Shown: piece by piece, positions 56,892-64,000 of the stretch
How positions within the stretch are numbered: position 1 is the stretch's first letter
Layout: each line of letters starts with the position of its first letter
Origin: Buxus sempervirens
Taxonomy: Eukaryota; Streptophyta; Magnoliopsida; Buxales; Buxaceae
Assembly (NCBI GenBank): GCA_947561395.2
Contig: OX387184.1
Span: forward strand, 35,082,766-35,146,765
DNA: 64,000 bases
Direction: 5' to 3'
Made by a program: the position numbers and the translations under genes
Notes under the pieces: model-generated
Seen by the model: only the letters and a program-made list of their open reading frames with translations
The model's database searches: none
Told to the model about the DNA's origin: nothing

Positions 56892-59800
56892 TGTAACACC
56901 CCAGATCCGAGTTACGTAGAGAAACAGTAACTCGTCTCCGAATGGTTAACTTTTCACACAAGATCGATATATCAGAGTGAAGGAAAACATGAATAAAACA
57001 ATAACTACATAATCAGAGTGCACTATAATCCCATGCTCAATTATAAAATACCATAACTCACATGGTCCAAGCATGCATCTACCTATAGAGTATCGTCCTC
57101 TCCAAGATCTGAAAACAAAACAAAACAATACGGAATGAGATACGAATATCCCAGTAAGTAGCACATGCATGCTCAAATACATTTTATACAGTTCTAAAAC
57201 ATGAATCAGTTATAAAACGTATATCAGTAACGGTAACACAGATAATCCAATTAATTCAATGATAATTATTAGTCAATATGAGATAAACCCGAGTAATCCA
57301 GCATGTCAACCAAAACTGCAGTATCAAATTAGAAATCGATAAGTCACAGCAGGACTCATGAAATAAGATTGCCTTTAATTAAGGTAATATCAATGCCCAC
57401 TATGCCACCTCCCAGCTTATGTGCGAAGCCGAGTACACGATCATCGTCTTATTGCGGGAGAACCCAACCAGTACAGCGAAGGGTTGGCATGTACCAACCA
57501 GTCATAGTTCGACTACACGATAAAATGAGGGAAAGCCACAGCCCACAAGTACAGAGAAGGCCTCATCGAGTACACGATGGAAACGCGTGCACGAACAAAG
57601 AATTACCACTAGCAAAGAACAATCCTTCCCACTATCTAACTCCTAAATGGATCCATATCGAGCTATGCCCACTAGACTCAAGCTAAAGCCAAATATGAAA
57701 ACTCTTTAAACTCAACGCGTCTCAATCTCGATCATAACATTCCGAGTACACGGGGCATCTTTGAATACATAGAGGCATCAACATCCAAAGTAGATGGGGC
57801 ATCCCCGAGTACACGGAGGCAAAATATCCAATAATATGTAAAAAGTGGCAAAACCTTCCTCCAAGTACATGGAGGGCTCAGAATAAACCAAACTAGAACC
57901 AATGTATATAGTTTGAAAGTTCCTTTTCATAACCTTCCATAAAATCCCTTTTTAATACAAAATTATGTGATAATGCCATTATCGATTAATTCGGCAAAGA
58001 TCAAATGCCAAAAATCTGAGTTTTAACACATTAATATGGTTCAGTAGTTGTTCATACATTTTTAAACCAATCACTTATTCTCTTATAAGAATTATCCCTA
58101 AATTAACCTTTCCCAAAATAAGCTACTCATCCCTTCTTTCCAAGCTCACAACTTACTTAGATGAGAACCCAAATTCCCATTTCTTGATTAATTTAACTTT
58201 TTTAAAAATCCTCCAATAATACCTACAATTAAATCTCAGTAATATGCTACACCTAGTAGAGCTTCTATAAAGCCTTACTTTTGAAATTCCGAATCACCTA
58301 AGTATAATTATACATTATTGAATACATTCACCATTACTTTTTATGTTAAAACACTTCCCTTATAATTCCTGAATTCATTACTTCTTCACTTACTCCATTT
58401 CCATTAAGGGTAAATTACACTTACCTCCCTTGAGGTATGCTATAATTACATTGACCTCCCTCGAGGTTTCTGAAATAACACTTTCCCCCTTGAGATTTGT
58501 GTATGGGTCAAAATAACACTCTTTCATTAAAGTTTCCGTCAAAACAGTAGTGATAGTTAGTAAAATAATTTGAACTGGATAAGATTACCCCCATTTAAAT
58601 TAAATGATAGTTATGCCTTAGGCCATTAAAATTTTTGTTCTCATATTTATGAAGGGGTAATCTTGTCCAGTTCAAATTATTTTACTTACTATCACTACTG
58701 TTTTGACAGAAACTTCAATGAAAGAGTATTATTTTGACCCATACACAAATCTCAAGGGGGGAAAGTGTTATTTCAGAAACCTCAAGGGAGGTAAGTGTAA
58801 TTATAACATACCTCAAGGGAGGTAAGTGTAATTTACCCTTCCATTAATTACCTCTACTTAATCCATTAAAATAATTCCCTGATTTATCCAACGAGTTAAA
58901 TTTAGAATTCTGAAAATTTACTCTATGGGCGCCTACCACCGGGCGCCTAGGCAATCCCTGGGCGTCCGGCTAAACTTCAGTGAATATGGCATGGGCGCCT
59001 ACCACAGGGCGCCTGGGCAGACCTTAGGCACCTAGCCAGAACGAGACTAATGTTTACGGCAATTAAATTTTCTCCAATTCTGACATCTTTTTCTTTCAAT
59101 CCACTCTCACCATACTCTTACTCACCTAAACAACTAATTGATGCATAATTGAATTTAATCTAAACATGAAATCAATCTCTATAGAATTAGCCACCATTAA
59201 CGTCCATAACAGAGGTATCAACATGTTCAAAGCTCAAATTGAATCTACTTCACCAATTCAATCGACAAAACAAAATTCAGAGGTGCTACTTACTTGAAAA
59301 AGTCAGAAACAACCAAACTCTAGAGTCCTCCGAATCTGCAACTCAAAAATTCACAACTCCTCTCCAATCGGTAACTGTTTCATCGAATCAGAATCAGATC
59401 TGATTAGATCTGAGTTGAATTCAAATTTTTCTCTCACCACAATCACCAAATTAAGATCAGAGACACTTACCGATGATCTCTCTGATCTGCGATTGATCCT
59501 TGGACGAATACTCCACAGCAATTTGATTGATTAATTGTCCACTAAATTACAGCTTCTCCTCCAATTCGTATGTTCTCTGATCTGTACAGAAATGAGACTT
59601 CTGCACTTAGAAATCCAGCTCCTCTCCTTCAAACGATTTGGATCACAGCTGCCTCCCTAAGCTTCTTCAATGTCAATTCGGCCAAACACTACTTCATACT
59701 AGCATCGACCTATTTATGGATCAGTCGTTGGCACTCAAACACTTAACCATTCCTGATCCGCTGCATGCTTGCCTACCCAGGTTCCTACCTAATCAATTCA

Positions 59801-60079
59801 TTTAACATATGATCAGGTGTTTGTCACTCCATCAAGCTCCCTATATCACTCCTTTAATTAATTCCATTAAATTTAATGATAATACTTACTAAATATTTTT
59901 GATGTAAGATTTAGTAACCACTTAGCTTAAATAGAACTTTAAATAATATCTCTCTTCCAATTCTTCTACAATTCCCAAAATACTCTTGCTCCTCATTTCC
60001 TAATATTTTCACCACTAATAAAAATTAATGTCACTAAAATAAATTCCAAATTCATTAATCCAAATTTCATGGTTTTACA
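56892..60079 (-). mobile_element. Solo LTR, Tekay/Del-like, inserted in integrase
   Basis: Minus strand start TGTAAAACCATG (60079), end TCTGGGGTGTTACA (56892), 3188 bases including a MITE, perfect TSD atctc (56887-56891, 60080-60084). Donor-like caa|gtaagtagcacc (GT 59293-59292), GC-rich cluster (about 58925-59045, gggcgcctaccac motifs), array of ccgagtacacg units (about 57425-57840), hairpin (about 57137-57152) and acceptor (AG 57110-57109). Confidence 0.92.
58408..58838. mobile_element. Mutator-type MITE (431 bp, foldback)
   Basis: Starts gggtaaattacacttacctc and ends with its inverse. Each arm is about 200 bases, so nearly the whole element folds back. Flanked by a perfect 9-bp duplication ttccattaa (58399-58407, 58839-58847), as expected for a MULE-mobilised element. 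No coding capacity. Its arms resemble the 42622 MULE TIR only in general style (ttacacttac, cctcccttgagg), so another MULE probably moved it. Confidence 0.92.
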
Positions 60080-60084
60080 ATCTC

Positions 60085-60474
60085 CCTACCATGGCATAGT
60101 GAGATTTAGCAACCAAGGGAAACTGTCTCCCAAATTTATTGGCCCATTCCGTATTATTGGGACAGTTGGACCGATAGCCTATAGATTAAAGTTGCCGCCT
60201 CAGCTAGCCCGTGTACACGACGTATTCCATGTGTTTATGCTTCGTCGGTATGTAATGGACACCAGCCATGTCATTGATTATGAGCCGCTTGAGGTATGTG
60301 AGGATGTGACATTTAAAGAGCGTCCTATTCAGATTCTAGACCGAAGAGAGCAAGTTCTCCGCACCAAGATCATTCCGTTGGTGAAGGTCTTGTGGCAGCA
60401 CCACATCGTAGAGGAAGCTACGTAGGAGAACGAGGCTAAGATAAGAAAGAAACACCCTACGTAGGAGGGTAGAA
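60085..60474 (+). pseudogene. Integrase C-terminus and polypurine tract (fossil)
   Basis: Contains [13 protein letters not shown] (GPY/F module, about 60115-60155), [10 protein letters not shown], then the chromovirus C-terminal [12 protein letters not shown] ... VEEATWE-type segment (about 60360-60428). A purine-rich tract (gtaggagggtagaa) runs to 60474, directly before the 3' LTR. Broken. Confidence 0.88.
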
Positions 60475-62053
60475 TGTGAAACCCTATATCTTTTGAGTGT
60501 ATTGAACCATTCTCCTTGATTTGTAGGTAAAATGGAGCTAGACAATTGAAGATGTCAATTTAATAGGTGGCACAACAAAACAAAAGGTAATTCATTATAT
60601 AATGGACTAAATTCGAATGTTGTATAATTACATTGTGTATAAACTAGATCAATGACCAAATTTGTTAGGTTTAATGTAATTATGAACTAAAGTAGTTTAA
60701 TTTCATATGGTACATGGTTCACTGGTTCATGGTTTAAGTGATCTTGGTTCATTGAAGAAAAACCCAAACTAAACCGTTCTCCTCTTTGCTTAGATCGTAG
60801 CTTTCTATGTTGTGAAAGAGGAGGGAGAGACAGCTGGGAAGAGAGGAAGAAGAAGGGAGAAGGAGAGGAAGAGTAAGGGGGTGCATGTTGTAGTTTACTT
60901 CCTCAAACTGCCAAGGTAAGTTGAAGTAAGCTTGTGGAGCTGATTTCAACAAGATAGTTCCATTAGAGTGATGTCCAAACCTTCTACAGCAGAGATTTGA
61001 GCCCTTGTTGTTGTCAAAGATTTGATTTAAGCTTGAAATGAGGTGAGTAACAATCCTTCTAAAAGTATTGATCGAAATACCTTTGAAAAGAGTTGATCTT
61101 TTGGTGTTCTTCTTGTCTTTGAGATTTTTATGGTTTTTTTATTTCAGATTTGGTGTAAATATTGTAATTGTTGTTTATACATGTTCAAATTGATGGAAAC
61201 TTGTGTAAATTGAGAGCCTGTTATGGATTATTGGTACGGGAAGTAGATTTCTAATTTATGGTTTAGATGTTGGAGTTTTAACCTTTGAAATAGGTTCAGA
61301 TTTGGGGTTTTGTAGTGTAAACGTTTTGGTTTTGTATTGGGTTGTAATTGGAGAGTTCTTGAGGATAATTAGTGATGTTAAGATGGTGATGGGAAGATCT
61401 AGAAGTATAAAAACAAAAGATGGTGTAGGAAATGAGCTTTGGAAGTTTACGAATGGAAACAGTCCTGTTAACTGTTTCAAAACCATGTAATATTTCGTTG
61501 ACGTGCGAAGAGATGAAAATGATGTGTAAAAATTCAAGTTTATAGCTTAAAATTTAGTTTAATGTGTTTCTAATTGAATGGAAGTGATTTGGGACCGATT
61601 GAAACTCAGGGTATTGCAAGAAAAATCAAGGAAAATTGAGGGTTCATGACCTTGGGTTTTACGGCTGTTTGTGACCACCTGTAATAAAATGGCTATAACT
61701 CTCTGTAGGAAACTTCAGATTGTGTACCGTTTGTTGTGTTAGAAACTAGACTCATAGATCTTTCATGTTGGTGTTCTTTAAGCATGAAATTGGTTTAATC
61801 CTAACTTGTGTTGAATATTGGTTTTGAAAAATCATGTATTTGTTATTTGAAAAGAAATGTGTTGATGGCAATAATGCCAAGGGGTTTGTTTTGATATTGG
61901 AAAATGTGTTTTGGTTTTGCATTGAGTCTGTGGATTGTGAACCAATGTTCACCATAGATAAGTCGATACTGTGGGTTGTAAATATAATTTCACCACGTGT
62001 GATGATAACTGTAGGATTGTGAACATCAAATCCACCTAGGGTTGTGAACAAGG
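60475..62053 (+). mobile_element. 3' LTR of the Tekay-like element, 3'-incomplete
   Basis: Starts TGTGAAACCC directly after the polypurine tract. A TATA-like attatataatgg is near 60595 and a donor-like atgag|gtgagtaac near 61043. It is cut off at 62053 by another LTR. Beyond its first bases it is not close to the other Tekay-like LTRs here, so it is a separate subfamily. Confidence 0.7.
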
Positions 62054-64000
62054 TGTGCGCACTCGATTTCGGTTGCACGACGAGGCGCACGCAAAACGAT
62101 GCGTGCCTCGGGATTGTTTGGAGTTGCCACTGCCTGATGGAGTGCAAGCAGACACCTGGGTGCCTAAGTTTGTCTGTTAGGCGGTCTGCGGCTAGAGATT
62201 CTAAGCAAGGTTTCATTTACGGTCCGGGGAAGTCCGTAGACACCCCGGTCCGCCCCGTCGAGTGACGGGTCCCCTAGATTTCCTGGTTTTGAGTCAACTT
62301 AGTTGGTTTTCACCCGATTCCTATTCCAGCATTCAATTTGGTTAAGTCTGGCGGGACCGTCAAAGTGGTGTGGGTCCCTTTACTTGATTTTATCTTCTTA
62401 TTATTGAATGAAGTGAGTCTGATTGAGTGGGCCCCGTTGGAAGACCCATGGATCCCTTGGTGGGCCTCAGACTAGCCTGAGAGGCCCTTTGGGCTTGGTT
62501 CAAATGAATTGATTTTATTTAAAGGTTCGAATTGAACGGTTTAAGTGATTTCTATGCACAAGTGAGCCGGGACTTCTTTGTGGCCCCTTGAGTGGGCCAC
62601 ACAGTTGGTTGCCAAATGATTTAATTTATCTTTGATTCATCTTCACCAAAATGGGCCAGGTTTTGGGCTTGGGGCCCTTTACCTGGGCTTGGGCTTGAAA
62701 GCCCAAGGCTTCTTGATTAGGGTTTTGGAAACCCTAACATTGGTTGGGTTCAATGGGCTTAATGGGCCCGACAGGCCCTGCCCGTGGTCTCGGCCAAACC
62801 ATACCTAGGTCTAAACATGCATGTTGCCCCAGTTGGGCTTTGGTGGGCCTCAAAGGGTCTGGCCCACTCAACTCTTTTAATTGTCTTATTTAAGCACAAA
62901 TAAGTTGGTCGGGCTTGGTGGGCCCCGTTGGAAGGCCCACTGGAAATCAATTTGGACCGAGTCGGTCCATGGCCCATCTTGGGTTTCCGGGTGACCCGGA
63001 AACCCTTCTGGTTCATTTGGTTCGGTCAAACCAAGCACAAAACTAGCAAGAGAGCACAAAATAGCAAAAATAACATTCTGGCAGTGTAGCCGACCTAAGA
63101 TGTCGGTTACACACAGGGCTCTGTGTATCCGGCATCTTTAGCCGGCTACACATGGGTTTCAGTTGATCCGGCCTGAGTTGCTGAATCAACCAACAGAAGC
63201 CTTTTTCTCGGATTTTTGCATCGGGGTTGGGTTTTTAGGCTCCTTGGGGTGTTCCAGGGATTGTGTGGGCTCCTGTGTGAGCCCACAGTGGTTCAGGTGG
63301 GAGGAAGACCTCCTCTTGGTCTCATTTAGGGACTGTTTACAACAAAGGGAGAAAGGAGAGGCAAGGAGAGTTGCCACCTCCCATTCGGAGCACAAAAAAA
63401 GATAGAACAGGGACCGGGGTGTCCCAATTCTGGTCTCACATGAACCACCTGATAGCAAGCTCGAAATGCGATCTATTGAATGCCTAAGATATGCTTGAGT
63501 CTACAGAGAAGCAATACACTAAAGAAAATGGACATGCTGCAGGAGTGTAGAGCAGTGGCTATGCCAAAGGGGGAAAGGGATCATGCTTACACAAGCAACC
63601 ATATATACCTCCTACGTACTAAAACATGCCAAAACAGCACCTTATTGAGGGAAAAATTAAACCCATAAGAAGGGGAGAGAAAGGGGGATTACGTAGGGAT
63701 ACAATAGATTGGTGAAAAACAAAAGGGAACATGCTCCCAGGTAGATAAAAGAAGACATCACTAAACAGCACTATAACGGCATTTTAAAACCATGCAAAGA
63801 CGAATCCTCACTCTCTCCTATCCTCATTCATATGTTACCCTTACCCTGGGAGCTTTCTCATGGTGAAGGGAATGGGAGGAAGGCACATGATGATGTGTTA
63901 AAAGTCCCTTTTCAAGCAAGAAATACCAGAACCCTCCAACATACTTGAAATTGACTCATATTCATATATGTGAACTAAAAACACATGACAAAGCTCACCT
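62054..64000 (-). mobile_element. LTR of the 11688-14160 family, opposite orientation, runs off the window
   Basis: The first 350 bases (TGTGCGCACTCG on) match the reverse complement of 14160-13800: tggagttgccac, a cacctgggtgcc block, ggggaagtccgtagacacccc and gacgggtcccctag. After that it is GC-richer and diverges. A cluster of inverted tgtagccgac / tcggttacac / gccggctacaca motifs (about 63085-63150) resembles in design the gtgcggtt hairpin cluster of the other copy. Whether it is a solo LTR or part of a longer element cannot be seen. No host gene recognised in 62400-64000. Confidence 0.65.

Larger units (their letters stand above)
33833..60474 (+). mobile_element. Internal region of a plus-strand Tekay/Del-like chromovirus (nested insertions included)
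   Basis: About 4.4 kb of element sequence in four pieces (33833-35641, 39382-40404, 55755-56891, 60085-60474), separated by three solo LTRs each with a perfect TSD. Order: gag, CCHC zinc knuckle, protease, reverse transcriptase, RNase H, integrase (HHCC, catalytic core, GPF-type end and chromovirus C-terminus), polypurine tract (aggagggtagaa, ending 60474). The N-terminal part of gag, its leader and its 5' LTR are not present at this junction, because the minus-strand element's LTR abuts gag at 33832/33833. It is clearly broken, with more than a few breaks beyond the insertions. Confidence 0.9.

Noticed and set aside
62400-64000. Possible host gene at the right edge (ORFs at 62759-63016, 63163-63405, 63186-63458)
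   Set aside because: No domain recognised, ORFs overlap on both strands, and the segment lies inside the span expected for the LTR starting at 62054.

Overview
This is plant nuclear DNA, most likely from a repeat-rich, heterochromatin-like region of a eudicot. The evidence is nested Ty3/Gypsy LTR retrotransposons with chromovirus (Tekay/Del-like) coding parts, a Mutator-like DNA transposon with introns, a PIF/Harbinger-like end with a Myb/SANT gene, and a plant pararetrovirus-like fossil. I find no ordinary host gene, rRNA, tRNA or CRISPR array. Species cannot be read from the sequence.

Layout. 1-7792: right part of a probable PIF/Harbinger-like transposon with a two-exon Myb/SANT gene (4519-5529, minus) and a poly-C/CAG minisatellite, interrupted by a solo LTR (405-3586). 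7793-10498: a 5'-incomplete LTR of the same subfamily. 10499-15018: a minus-strand caulimovirid-like fossil split by a solo LTR of a different family (11688-14160). 15019-18189: LTR, primer-binding site, leader and start of gag of a Tekay-like element, joined to a piece of another LTR (18190-19663). 19664-about 21110: a second caulimovirid-like piece in the opposite orientation. About 21111-33832: leader, primer-binding site and 5' LTR (28076-33832) of a minus-strand Tekay-like element, invaded by three solo LTRs (21340-27564, with 22046-25680 inside it, and 29827-32756). 33833-62053: a plus-strand Tekay-like element (gag, protease, RT, RNase H, integrase, polypurine tract, 3' LTR), cut by three solo LTRs (35642-39376, 40405-55749, 56892-60079). 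The second carries a 12.1-kb Mutator-like element (42622-54705) and the third a 431-bp Mutator-type MITE (58408-58838). 62054-64000: a partial LTR of the 11688-14160 family, running off the window.

How the parts work together. The nesting order follows directly from target-site duplications (TSDs): eight solo LTRs have matching 5-bp TSDs (seven perfect), and the Mutator-type elements have 10-bp and 9-bp ones. The Mutator-like element has a MuDR-type plan: a mudrA-like transposase reads inward from the left terminal inverted repeat, and a GRF zinc-finger gene reads inward from the right one. Both carry a few inactivating changes.

The most novel signal is shared by nearly all the Tekay-like LTRs despite wide divergence. 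In LTR orientation they show a TATA-like box, a 5' splice-site-like motif, a GC-rich palindrome cluster, a family-specific array of short repeats, a small hairpin, a 3' splice-site-like motif 20-40 nt further on, and then a short acidic reading frame. I infer a large LTR-encoded leader intron whose interior turns over fast while its borders are kept. Coordinates come from reading by eye; boundaries given as about are good to some tens of bases.
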